The notes beneath the pieces were generated by a model. The model searched no databases and was not told the origin of the DNA. It worked only from the letters and a program-made list of their open reading frames with translations. The translations under genes were made by a program, and so were the position numbers. From Nicoliella lavandulae (GTDB taxonomy: Bacteria; Bacillota; Bacilli; Lactobacillales; Lactobacillaceae), in assembly GCF_037546185.1 (NCBI RefSeq), contig NZ_JAWMWH010000001.1:558001-622000 (forward strand): 64,000 nt of DNA, written 5' to 3'. This document shows positions 8,752 through 17,049 of this stretch, piece after piece. The number at the start of each line of letters is the position of its first letter. Position 1 is the stretch's first letter.

Positions 8752-8779
8752 TTGACTTTTAATCAAAATCTATTATCAT
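8752..8779 (+). promoter_or_regulatory. xfp promoter
   Basis: TTGACT (8752-8757) and TATCAT (8774-8779) are separated by 16 bp. The predicted transcript has a leader of about 85 bases before the ATG at 8870, rich in A/T, in which I see no riboswitch. Confidence 0.6.
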
Positions 8780-8869
8780 AGTGTTTGTAAATAAAATTAG
8801 TCCTTTGTGATTAATTTTATGAATGACGTTATTAATCTATGTATTTAAATTACTAAAGGAGTGTTATTA

Positions 8870-11266
8870 ATGGCAGAAAATTTCGATTCCAAAGAATATT
8901 TGGAAGAAGTTGACAAGTACTGGCGTGCTGCTAACTACTTATCAGTAGGTCAACTTTACTTGCGTGCCAATCCATTATTAAAGAAGCCTTTGACTTCTGA
9001 TGATGTTAAAGTTAAACCTATCGGACATTGGGGTACTATTACTTCCCAAACTTTCATTTACGCACATTTAAACCGTGCAATTAAGAAGTACAACCTTAAC
9101 ATGTTCTACATTGAAGGTTCCGGTCATGGTGGCCAAGTTATGGTTTCCAACTCATACCTTGATGGTAGTTACTCAGAAATCTACCCTAACATCTCACAAG
9201 ATGAAGAAGGTATGGCTAAATTATTCAAGCAATTCTCATTCCCAGGTGGGGTTGCTTCACATGCTGCTCCTGAAACTCCAGGTTCAATTCACGAAGGTGG
9301 AGAACTTGGTTACTCATTATCACACGGTGTTGGTGCTATCTTAGATAACCCAGACGTTATCGCTGCTACTGAAATCGGTGATGGTGAATTCGAAACTGGT
9401 CCATTAGCTGCAGGTTGGTTCTCAAGCAAGTTTATCAACCCAATCACTGATGGTGCCGTATTACCAATCATTAACTTAAATGGTTTCAAGATTTCTAACC
9501 CAACTCTATTAAACCGTATGTCAGATGAAGAAATTTCTGATTACTTCAAGGGATTAGGCTGGAAGGCTTACTTCGTTGAAAACGGAAATGACTTCGATGA
9601 TCACATGGCTTACCACGAAAAGATGGCTAAGACTTTAGATACTGTTGTTGAAGAAATCAAGGCTATCCAAAAGAACGCTCGTGAAAACGAAACTCCAGAT
9701 AACGTTAAGGAACCAATCTGGCCAGTTATTGTTCTTCGTACTCCTAAGGGTTGGACTGGTCCTAAGAAGAACCTTGAAGGCGAACCAATCGAAAACTCAT
9801 TCCGTGCTCACCAAGTTCCACTACCTATTGATGCCAATGATATGGAACATGCTGACATGCTTGTTGACTGGTTGAAGTCATACAAGCCAGAAGACTTCTT
9901 AAACGATGATGGTACTATCAAGCAAGAAGTTATCGACATGGCACCTAAGGGTGACCAACGGATGGCTATGAACCCTATTACTAATGGTGGTCTTAAGCCA
10001 GAACCATTGAAGTTACCAGACTACCGCGACTTCGCTGTTGATATTGCAGCTGAAGGTCACGGAAAGCCAGTTGCTCAAGACATGGTTGTATGGTCAAACT
10101 GGTTAGGTGAAGTTGTTAAGTTAAACCCAACTAACTTCCGTGCATTTGGTCCTGATGAATCAATGTCAAACCGTCTTTACGGTGTGTTCGAAAACACTAA
10201 CCGTCAATGGATGGAAGAAATTGAAGAACCAAACGATGCTTACATGGCTAACCATGGTCAATTAATTGATTCTCAATTATCAGAACACCAAGCTGAAGGT
10301 TGGTTAGAAGGTTACGTTCTAACTGGTCGTCATGGATTCTTTGCTACTTACGAATCATTCGGTCGTGTTGTTGACTCAATGTTAACTCAACACTTCAAGT
10401 GGTTACGTAAGGCTGCTGAACAACCATGGCGTAAGCAATACCCATCATTGAACTTTGTTGATACTTCCACTGTATTCCAACAAGATCACAATGGTTACAC
10501 TCACCAAGATCCAGGTATGCTTACTCACTTAGCTGAAAAGAAGCCAGAATTCATTCGTGAATACTTGCCAGCCGATGCTAATACTTTATTAGCTGTTGGT
10601 GACGTTGCATTTAGAAGTTACGAAAAGATTAACTTAATCGTTACTTCCAAGCACCCACGTCCACAATGGTTCTCAATTGAAGAAGCTACTAACCTTGTTC
10701 ACAATGGTTTAGGTTACGTAGACTGGGCTTCAACTGACCAAGGTCAAGAACCTGACGTAGTTATCGCTGCTGCTGGCACTGAACCTACTTGGGAATCATT
10801 AGCTGCAATTTCATTATTGCACGACCAATTCCCAGAAATGAAGATTCGTTTTATCAACGTTGTTGATATCTTGAGACTTCGTTCACCTAAGTTGGATCCT
10901 CGTGCTATTAGCGACGAAAAATTTGATCAATTATTTACTACTGATAAGCCAGTTGTATTCGCATTCCACGGCTTTGAAGACATGGTCAAAGGATTCTTCT
11001 TCGATCGTCATAACCACAACTTACACGTACACGGTTACCGTGAAAATGGTGATATTACTACTCCATTTGACATGCGTGTTCTTAACCAACTTGACCGTTT
11101 CAGTCTTGCTAAGGAAGTTGTTAATGACATCCCAGAATACTCAATCAAGGGTCAATCATTCGTACAACACATGGACGATATGATTGCTAAGCACAATGCC
11201 TTTATCCGTGATGAAGGTACTGACTTACCAGAAGTTAACGACTGGACTTGGAAGCCTTTAAAGTAA
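8870..11266 (+). CDS. xfp: Phosphoketolase (xylulose-5-phosphate/fructose-6-phosphate)
   Basis: 798-residue thiamine-diphosphate enzyme that cleaves xylulose 5-phosphate (and in many forms fructose 6-phosphate) to acetyl phosphate and an aldose phosphate. It is the key step of heterolactic fermentation. The cofactor segment EIGDGEFETGPLAAGW and the HGVGAILDNPD region are typical, and the length is as expected for the family. The ATG at 8870 follows AAAGGAGTG; a GTG nine bases earlier lies within that site and is rejected. Codon use is extremely biased (GGT, GAA, AAC, TTC, CGT), far more than its neighbours, indicating very high expression. Monocistronic, with strong promoter and terminator. 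Confidence 0.98.
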   Translation: MAENFDSKEYLEEVDKYWRAANYLSVGQLYLRANPLLKKPLTSDDVKVKPIGHWGTITSQTFIYAHLNRAIKKYNLNMFYIEGSGHGGQVMVSNSYLDGSYSEIYPNISQDEEGMAKLFKQFSFPGGVASHAAPETPGSIHEGGELGYSLSHGVGAILDNPDVIAATEIGDGEFETGPLAAGWFSSKFINPITDGAVLPIINLNGFKISNPTLLNRMSDEEISDYFKGLGWKAYFVENGNDFDDHMAYHEKMAKTLDTVVEEIKAIQKNARENETPDNVKEPIWPVIVLRTPKGWTGPKKNLEGEPIENSFRAHQVPLPIDANDMEHADMLVDWLKSYKPEDFLNDDGTIKQEVIDMAPKGDQRMAMNPITNGGLKPEPLKLPDYRDFAVDIAAEGHGKPVAQDMVVWSNWLGEVVKLNPTNFRAFGPDESMSNRLYGVFENTNRQWMEEIEEPNDAYMANHGQLIDSQLSEHQAEGWLEGYVLTGRHGFFATYESFGRVVDSMLTQHFKWLRKAAEQPWRKQYPSLNFVDTSTVFQQDHNGYTHQDPGMLTHLAEKKPEFIREYLPADANTLLAVGDVAFRSYEKINLIVTSKHPRPQWFSIEEATNLVHNGLGYVDWASTDQGQEPDVVIAAAGTEPTWESLAAISLLHDQFPEMKIRFINVVDILRLRSPKLDPRAISDEKFDQLFTTDKPVVFAFHGFEDMVKGFFFDRHNHNLHVHGYRENGDITTPFDMRVLNQLDRFSLAKEVVNDIPEYSIKGQSFVQHMDDMIAKHNAFIRDEGTDLPEVNDWTWKPLK

Positions 11267-11300
11267 TTTCATCTCGATAATTACAATTAAAGCATAATTA

Positions 11301-11337
11301 AAAAGTTCCGGACCATTTATGGTTCGGAACTTTTTTT
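11301..11337. terminator. Bidirectional terminator after xfp
   Basis: Arms AAAAGTTCCGGACC (11301-11314) and GGTTCGGAACTTTT (11321-11334), one G-T pair, six-base loop and a T-run. It also serves the converging pseudouridine synthase gene. Confidence 0.92.
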
Positions 11338-12202
11338 ACATAATGAAGTCATCAGGCAGCGGGGCGGTGATAAACTTAGTTTGCATGTAAAAGGGGCGAA
11401 TTAAAGTTAATTCAGCTGAATGTAATTGGAGTGGGGCCGGACTACCTTCGTTGTACAACGGATCGCCAACTAATGGATGACCAATGGATGCAAAATGGAC
11501 TCTAATTTGATGCGTCCGCCCGGTTTCTAGTTCAATTTTAACTAGGGTGCGATTTACGTCGCGTTTTTGAACTGTAAAATGAGTAACCGCTGGGGCAGCA
11601 TTGGGTCCGTTGATCTGACGTTTGCGTTGGTCGGTTGGATCGATTCCGATTGGCTGGTCAATGGTTCCACGATCTTGATTGATAATCCCTGTAACCCATG
11701 CTAGATAAGTGCGTTTAATTTGTTTAGTACTAATCAAGCGCGTTAGAATGGGGACAACTGATGGATTCTTACCGAAAATAATGGCTCCAGATGTTTGTTG
11801 ATCTAATCGGTGAATTATATATGGAACTTGGCCTTGTGGCTTTAGATAGGCAGCAACATGGTTAATGGTAGCGCCTAATTCACCCGGTTGATTAGGGTGG
11901 GTTTTATCACCTCGTCGTTTATTAACGACAATCAGGTCGTTGGTTTCATAAAGGGGTTCAACGCTTTGCGCATCATCTGGAGTTGGGATTTGAACCTGGT
12001 GAAAGTCCTGCGCTTCAAACGTTAAGTCGATGCTGGCACCTTGTTCCACTGTAAAATTCATGGGTAAGTAATGTTGGTTGATTTGAACGCGCTTTGCTTT
12101 GCGCAGTTGATAAATGAGATGTTTAGGGATTAAAAGTTGTTGCTTTAAGATAGTGCGGACATCACCAGATTTAGTAGCGGTGAGGTGGTAGTGCCAACTC
12201 AA
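11336..12202 (-). CDS. RluD-family RNA pseudouridine synthase
   Basis: 288-residue enzyme that isomerises uridine in rRNA or tRNA to pseudouridine. The catalytic-aspartate motif HRLDQQTSGAIIFGKN is intact, as are the RTHQIRVHFASIGHPLVGDPLY block and an S4-like N terminus (LIPKHLIYQLRKAKRVQIN). Which uridines are modified cannot be read. A GTG at 12211 is only one base from the AAGGAG site; the TTG at 12202 has normal spacing and is preferred. It overlaps its own end with the xfp terminator. Confidence 0.92.
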   Translation of the reverse strand: MSWHYHLTATKSGDVRTILKQQLLIPKHLIYQLRKAKRVQINQHYLPMNFTVEQGASIDLTFEAQDFHQVQIPTPDDAQSVEPLYETNDLIVVNKRRGDKTHPNQPGELGATINHVAAYLKPQGQVPYIIHRLDQQTSGAIIFGKNPSVVPILTRLISTKQIKRTYLAWVTGIINQDRGTIDQPIGIDPTDQRKRQINGPNAAPAVTHFTVQKRDVNRTLVKIELETGRTHQIRVHFASIGHPLVGDPLYNEGSPAPLQLHSAELTLIRPFYMQTKFITAPLPDDFIM

Positions 12203-12311
12203 TTGAATCACGCTCCTTAATTTTTAACTGAAAAAATGAAAAATAGTTGTTTATCACCGTAGAATGTGGCAAAGTTATTATCAGATAAACTTTTTAGAAT
12301 GGATGGACAAA

Positions 12312-12713
12312 ATGCAAAATAAAAATTTAAATATCGGTGCTAGTTGCTCGTTACTAGTGTTTGTACTAATTAACGTTATGATGTGGTTAGGCTCATCTTT
12401 AATTACTGGTGCTGGGTTGCTACGGGCGATTATCATTGCGGCGGTGTTATACTTTATCCCCATGTTATTAGCATATTGGCGAGTGCAAGTGGCATACCAT
12501 ATTTTAGGGCTAATTATGATTTTTTATACCCTAAGCTTTATTACATCAGTTACGTTAATTACCGATGGGTCCATTAGTTTATGGCTGCGGATCGTTAATT
12601 TATGCCTGGGAATATTTGGTATTTTTATTAACGTAGTTTGGTTCCGATTGGTCTTTAATAATTCTAAACGACGGGTTGCTGAAAAACTAAAGCAACAACA
12701 AAAAGATAAATAG
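12312..12713 (+). CDS. Small membrane protein of unknown function
   Basis: 133 residues from the ATG at 12312, which follows GGATGG at 12301-12306; an in-frame ATG at 12264 lacks a ribosome site. Four hydrophobic helices are visible (SCSLLVFVLINVMMWLG, IIIAAVLYFIPMLLAYW, YHILGLIMIFYTLSFI, LWLRIVNLCLGIFGIFINVVW), ending in a lysine- and glutamine-rich cytoplasmic tail. I do not recognise the family. The next gene begins 18 bp downstream in the same direction, suggesting an operon. Confidence 0.7.
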   Translation: MQNKNLNIGASCSLLVFVLINVMMWLGSSLITGAGLLRAIIIAAVLYFIPMLLAYWRVQVAYHILGLIMIFYTLSFITSVTLITDGSISLWLRIVNLCLGIFGIFINVVWFRLVFNNSKRRVAEKLKQQQKDK

Positions 12714-12731
12714 AAATTGGTGGGATATTAA

Positions 12732-13214
12732 ATGGAAATTGATGCACAAAAATTTATTGATCAAATAACCGATGAAGACTTTAAATCAACCAACTTTACG
12801 GTTGAACGCGCAAACTTAGAACAAGATATTAAACAAAGCGTAGGCCCAATGGTGCAATTTATTGCTGAACAAATTCAATCTGGTGCTATTGCCCAGGCGC
12901 GCTTAGAAGTTGCTGATGCTGATACTCAATTTAGATTAGAAACTAGCATCATTAACTTACCATTGCGTTACGCTAAGGCAATCAGCAAAATTATGTCTGG
13001 TGATGGTCAACAACCGGTTAATGTTTACATGATTGTTGAATCTCCAGATGTGAACCGTTCCAAATTACGCATTGATGAAGTAGCAACTGCAGACGAATTT
13101 GTTGCCCAACAAGCTGCTGCGGTAACTCGCATTGCAGATTGGATGCATGAACAATTAGCCAAAATTGATGCTAGTTTAGCGGCAGGGACCGAAGAAGCTG
13201 AAGAAACTGAATAG
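12732..13214 (+). CDS. Hypothetical acidic cytoplasmic protein
   Basis: 160 residues, soluble, acidic, ending EEAEETE. It starts at an ATG after GGTGGG. There is no signal peptide or membrane segment. The middle (ARLEVADADTQFRLETSIINLPLRYAKAISKIM) looks like a mixed alpha/beta domain, but I recognise no motif. Codon use resembles the neighbours. It probably forms an operon with the membrane protein upstream and ends at a strong shared terminator. Confidence 0.75.
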   Translation: MEIDAQKFIDQITDEDFKSTNFTVERANLEQDIKQSVGPMVQFIAEQIQSGAIAQARLEVADADTQFRLETSIINLPLRYAKAISKIMSGDGQQPVNVYMIVESPDVNRSKLRIDEVATADEFVAQQAAAVTRIADWMHEQLAKIDASLAAGTEEAEETE

Positions 13215-13218
13215 TTCA

Positions 13219-13250
13219 AAAAAGACTTGTCTACCCAGACAAGTCTTTTT
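13219..13250. terminator. Bidirectional Rho-independent terminator
   Basis: Perfect 14-base arms AAAAAGACTTGTCT and AGACAAGTCTTTTT around a four-base loop. The methyltransferase gene ends inside it. Confidence 0.93.
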
Positions 13251-14091
13251 ATTCAGCAATTAACAACTGATCATGAATTAAATCAAATGGTTGGTGATGA
13301 CGGTTTAGGCGCTTAACTTCATCATTATCAATAAATTTAGCGTTCTGCCAAAAGGCTTTTGAATTAGTGGCACCATTTGGTTCACCAATGACGATCAAGC
13401 GAATATGGTGGTTAGATTTCCGGATGGCTTGTAGTAACTCCCAGTCAACGGGCACGCCATCAGGGGACCAACACATAATAATGTCGTCAATTTGATCTTC
13501 ATACTTATGGAATGCGTCAATGGCACTTAGTTGCTCCACGTTAGTGACTAGGTGCTTACCGGTTTCATTTTCATTGACCCATTCTAGGCTATCGGTAGCA
13601 ATAACATCGACATTATTATTGCGCAGGCCCTTTGAAATGTAGCCGTTGCCAGCCATTACTTCTAAAACCTTGTCATTACCTACAAAGTCAGCAATGTCTT
13701 TGACGAATGGAGCTGAAATGTAGGCCCACATTCCATATTGCTTTTCTAAGTAGTCACGGTAGGAACGTAAAAGTTGGTCTAGCTTAGGTAATGCTGCTGA
13801 ATATTGATTCCAAAGTTGATCGCCCTTTGGATCATTGGCTGGATATTGTTCGTTAACCTTCTTAAAGATTTGGTCTTGAATGTCGTCAGGTAACAATAGG
13901 TTAGGTAGATCTTGGGGTAAATTACCTTCGCTAAGCAATCGATTACTAACTAACACATTGTTAATTAAAAACTTAATTTCACCAAAATCACTAAATAAGT
14001 TGGTATATTGTTTTAATTCTTCAATATAGCCTGGTGTTTGTTTAATTTGATTATTTTTCTTAAGCTTTTTAATTAATTTTTTGCGATTAAT
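13249..14091 (-). CDS. SAM-dependent methyltransferase-like protein with AUU start
   Basis: 280 residues when read from ATT at 14091. A class I methyltransferase core is recognisable: KVLEVMAGNGYISKGLRNNNVDVIATDSLEW holds the glycine-rich SAM loop and the acidic residue of strand 2, and IIMCWSPDGVPVDWELLQAIRKS the later strands. Target unknown. The nearest canonical start, GTG at 13956, has no ribosome site and would remove 45 residues of a lysine-rich helical N terminus. AAGGAGG at 14100-14106 stands 8 bases before ATT, and no ATG, GTG or TTG occurs there in frame. The gene follows the XRE regulator gene by 13 bases, so the two are co-transcribed. Confidence 0.8.
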   Translation of the reverse strand: MNRKKLIKKLKKNNQIKQTPGYIEELKQYTNLFSDFGEIKFLINNVLVSNRLLSEGNLPQDLPNLLLPDDIQDQIFKKVNEQYPANDPKGDQLWNQYSAALPKLDQLLRSYRDYLEKQYGMWAYISAPFVKDIADFVGNDKVLEVMAGNGYISKGLRNNNVDVIATDSLEWVNENETGKHLVTNVEQLSAIDAFHKYEDQIDDIIMCWSPDGVPVDWELLQAIRKSNHHIRLIVIGEPNGATNSKAFWQNAKFIDNDEVKRLNRHHQPFDLIHDQLLIAE

Positions 14092-14099
14092 TGTGAGTG

Positions 14100-14106
14100 C
14101 CTCCTT
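14100..14106 (-). promoter_or_regulatory. Shine-Dalgarno that fixes an AUU start
   Basis: AAGGAGG on the minus strand, full consensus, 8 bases before ATT (14091-14089). It overlaps the stop codon region of the upstream XRE gene. Confidence 0.8.
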
Positions 14107-14545
14107 AATCTTTTGAGTCTAAGTCTAGGGATAACTCTTCTTGCATACTTTTTGGTTGTTCGCTTGGTTTACGACCAGCCTTACCCTTCATGAATGCAGT
14201 GATTAATTCGAAGATTTGACTTTTATCGTCCTGGGTTAGGGGTTGGTTATTAAATTTAAGTTCGTTCGTGCTAACGAGAATGGTAGATAATTCAACCACA
14301 TTGGCATCGTTTTCAGTCCGGTCGACTAAGAAATCAATGCTAACGTTGAAAAAGGTTGCTAACTTAATTAATTCAGGGATTGATGGGGAACGTAATCCTA
14401 ATTCCCATTTGCCCAATTGAGCTACACTATTTGCACGTGGGTGGGTACCAAATTGTTCATTTAAAGCCGCAGCTAACTTAGCTTGGGTTAGATGCCGACC
14501 ACGTCTTAGCGTCCGGAGTCGCTTACCAAAGTTTTTTAACATCAT
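14105..14545 (-). CDS. XRE-family helix-turn-helix regulator
   Basis: 146 residues. Residues 5-75 form a Cro/CI-type helix-turn-helix (FGKRLRTLRRGRHLTQAKLAAAL through NSVAQLGKWELGLRSPSIPELIKLATFFNVSIDFLVD). The C-terminal half is charged, with no known effector domain. AAGGAG precedes the first of two adjacent ATG codons at 14545. It is the first gene of an operon with the AUU-start methyltransferase. Target genes are unknown; the divergent amidotransferase gene is one candidate. Confidence 0.88.
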   Translation of the reverse strand: MMLKNFGKRLRTLRRGRHLTQAKLAAALNEQFGTHPRANSVAQLGKWELGLRSPSIPELIKLATFFNVSIDFLVDRTENDANVVELSTILVSTNELKFNNQPLTQDDKSQIFELITAFMKGKAGRKPSEQPKSMQEELSLDLDSKD

Positions 14546-14682
14546 ATAAAATCACTCCTTAACTTTATTATACCGTCAATTTGTCACTATGAATACTATA
14601 AAGAGTATAAGTAATCGACCTATTAACATAATTTAGTTATAATTAAGTTAGTCGATACAAAATTAAAAGAGGGTTAATTAAA

Positions 14683-15363
14683 ATGAAAATGTTAGTATTA
14701 CAACACAATGAAGTAGAAGGGCCAGCAATGATTGCTGACTGGGCAGATGATCATGACTATGATATTGAAATCTTACGTCCTGATTTAGGGGTAAATATTG
14801 CCAAGATTCGACCTGATCAATTTGATTTACTAGTCATTATGGGTGGTGGCAATAGTGCCGAAGATACGCTCGATTGGTTAGCAGACGAACGAGACTTAAT
14901 TCACCGAGCTCATAATGCGCATAAACCTATTTTTGGGGTATGTTTAGGTGCACAACAAATTGCGTTAGCTTTTGGGGCGTTAGTTGATAACTTGATTACT
15001 ACGGAAATTGGTTGGATGCCGGTTCAATCAACTAATTCATCAATTGAATTACCAGATGAATTAAATGTATTACATTGGCATAATCAACAATTTACGATTC
15101 CAGCAGATGGCGTACGGTTATTCAAAGATGATTTAGATCGTAACCAAGGGTTCATGCTTGGTGATAACATTATCGGTCTACAATTCCATTTTGAAATTGG
15201 ACAAGATGATTTAAACCGGTTGATTGATTTTGATCGTGACTTTATTGATGCGACCGATGCACCAAATGAAGTCCAACAAACGGCTGAACAAATTAGTAAT
15301 GGTAAGGGCAGTGATGAAAATCGGGCCGTGCTATACCAACTATTGGATTCCATCACTAAATAA
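14683..15363 (+). CDS. Class I glutamine amidotransferase
   Basis: 226 residues, single GATase1 domain as in stand-alone GMP-synthase-like amidotransferases. The nucleophile elbow is GVCLGAQQIA and the catalytic His-Glu pair is LQFHFEI. The oxyanion strand VIMGGGNSAED is also typical. Such proteins hydrolyse glutamine or related gamma-glutamyl amides; the acceptor is unknown. The gene is divergent from the XRE-methyltransferase operon and 51 bp ahead of the RNase Y-like gene in the same direction. Confidence 0.88.
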   Translation: MKMLVLQHNEVEGPAMIADWADDHDYDIEILRPDLGVNIAKIRPDQFDLLVIMGGGNSAEDTLDWLADERDLIHRAHNAHKPIFGVCLGAQQIALAFGALVDNLITTEIGWMPVQSTNSSIELPDELNVLHWHNQQFTIPADGVRLFKDDLDRNQGFMLGDNIIGLQFHFEIGQDDLNRLIDFDRDFIDATDAPNEVQQTAEQISNGKGSDENRAVLYQLLDSITK

Positions 15364-15414
15364 ATGTGTTATCATATTATTAATTGACTAATCATGGAAG
15401 GGAGGTCGTAATTA

Positions 15415-17016
15415 GTGTTTCCATTATTTGGAATCGTAATGGTATTCGTCGGCATTGCGGGTGGAGTAGTTGCCAGTAATAAGCAAACCAGCAAGAAGTT
15501 GGCTCAAGCTAAGCGGGATGCAGATGATTATTTAGCAACCAAATTAGCGCATATCGAAAATAAAAAGCAACGAATTATTAAGAAGAACCACCGGAGTACC
15601 GCTGAATATCAACAAACGATTCTAGAAGATTTAAATACGCAAAGAGCGGATAATGTTACGCGAGAAACCCGCATTCGCCAACATGATGAGTATTTACGTC
15701 AATTAGCTAATCGCATTGATGATGATGAAATCCGCTTTAATGAAATTAAAGCTACCAATGCTCAAAACAAACAACACGTGAAGGAAACGTTAGCGCACGC
15801 TGATCAGTTGATTGTTGATCGACACGCAGTGTTAAACCAACGAAGTTTACTAGATGATGAAACGGTCAAACAAATGGTCCTAGATGATACCAAGACCGAA
15901 TTAGATCGTGAACGAGATGTTGAAGTTAAATACATGACTGAATCAACGGAAACATACGCAAATCGAATCGCTGATAATGTTATTATTGAAGCGATTCAAC
16001 GGGGTCCTGAAGACGTTCCGCGTAGTCACATTGAACGAACGGTGAATGTGCCCAATGCTGAAACTAGAAATCGGTTATTGAGTCATGACGAACAACACTT
16101 ACGCTTGATTGAGACGTTAACCGGAACCCAATTAATGTTTGATCCTGATGAATATCTATTACTTCATATTGTTACCCACGATCCTATCCGCCGTGAAATT
16201 GTTCGGCGGGCTTTAAATGCATTGATTGTTTCGCGGCAAATTAATAATGCTAATATTGAAACGCAAGTTAATAATGCGCGACACAATGTAAACGATGAAC
16301 TAAGGGAAACGGGTGAAGACGTTGTCCTATCACTGCACTTAGGTGCAATGCATCCCGACCTAATGAAAATCATTGGGCGGCTCAAGTTTAGAACTAGCTA
16401 TGGCCAAAACGTTTTATACCATTCCATTGAAGTTGCTCAAATTGCTGGCGTGTTAGCTAGTGAATTAGGCCTAGATGCAAGAATGGCACGGCGTGCTGGA
16501 ATGTTACATGATATCGGAAAAGCAATTGACCATGAAGTCGAAGGCACTCACGTTGAACTAGGGGTTAAAATTGCGGAAACCTACCATGAAAACCCAATTG
16601 TGGTTAATGCAATTGCTGCGCACCACGGTGACGTAGAGCCAATTAGTTTAATTGCCACCTTGATATCTACTTCGGATGCCATCTCTGGAGCTCGTCCAGG
16701 GGCACGAAGTGAATCAGTGGAAGAATACGTTAGTCGCCTTAAGAACTTAGAAAAGATTGCTGATGCTCAAAAGGGTGTTAAAGAAAGCTATGCAATCCAA
16801 GCTGGTCGTGAAATTAGAATCATTGTTAATCCAAAGGAATTAAACGATGAAGAAATGTCTAAGATGACCCAAAAAGTTCGCGACCAAATCGAACAGGACT
16901 TAACTTACCCTGGTAAGATTAAAGTCACTTCAATTCGAAAATTAAGTGCAGTTCAATATGTAGGGTATAACCCTAATCATCCTAAGCGACGGCGATATGC
17001 AAATGCCGCTAACTAA
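15415..17016 (+). CDS. rny: RNase Y-like HD endoribonuclease with degenerate KH motif
   Basis: 533 residues. A membrane helix (1-20) is followed by a long charged coiled coil (25-200), a KH-like region (about 210-275) and an HD domain with H365-D366 in LHDIGKAID plus AAHHGD. RNase Y initiates mRNA decay at the membrane in Gram-positives. In canonical RNase Y the KH loop reads GREG; here the aligned position reads SHDE (223-226) within RNRLLSHDEQHLRLIETLTG, so the RNA-backbone-binding GxxG is missing. The HD residues are intact. The usual recA/cinA neighbours are absent, so this may be a paralogue of a housekeeping rny elsewhere. GTG start after GGGAGG. Confidence 0.85.
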   Translation: MFPLFGIVMVFVGIAGGVVASNKQTSKKLAQAKRDADDYLATKLAHIENKKQRIIKKNHRSTAEYQQTILEDLNTQRADNVTRETRIRQHDEYLRQLANRIDDDEIRFNEIKATNAQNKQHVKETLAHADQLIVDRHAVLNQRSLLDDETVKQMVLDDTKTELDRERDVEVKYMTESTETYANRIADNVIIEAIQRGPEDVPRSHIERTVNVPNAETRNRLLSHDEQHLRLIETLTGTQLMFDPDEYLLLHIVTHDPIRREIVRRALNALIVSRQINNANIETQVNNARHNVNDELRETGEDVVLSLHLGAMHPDLMKIIGRLKFRTSYGQNVLYHSIEVAQIAGVLASELGLDARMARRAGMLHDIGKAIDHEVEGTHVELGVKIAETYHENPIVVNAIAAHHGDVEPISLIATLISTSDAISGARPGARSESVEEYVSRLKNLEKIADAQKGVKESYAIQAGREIRIIVNPKELNDEEMSKMTQKVRDQIEQDLTYPGKIKVTSIRKLSAVQYVGYNPNHPKRRRYANAAN

Positions 17017-17047
17017 AAAATCAGCCTGTAGATCAGGCTGATTTTTT
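17015..17047. terminator. Bidirectional terminator after the RNase Y-like gene
   Basis: Perfect 14-base arms AAAAAATCAGCCTG and CAGGCTGATTTTTT around a five-base loop. Shared with the converging nucleotidase gene. Confidence 0.93.
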
Positions 17048-17049
17048 CT

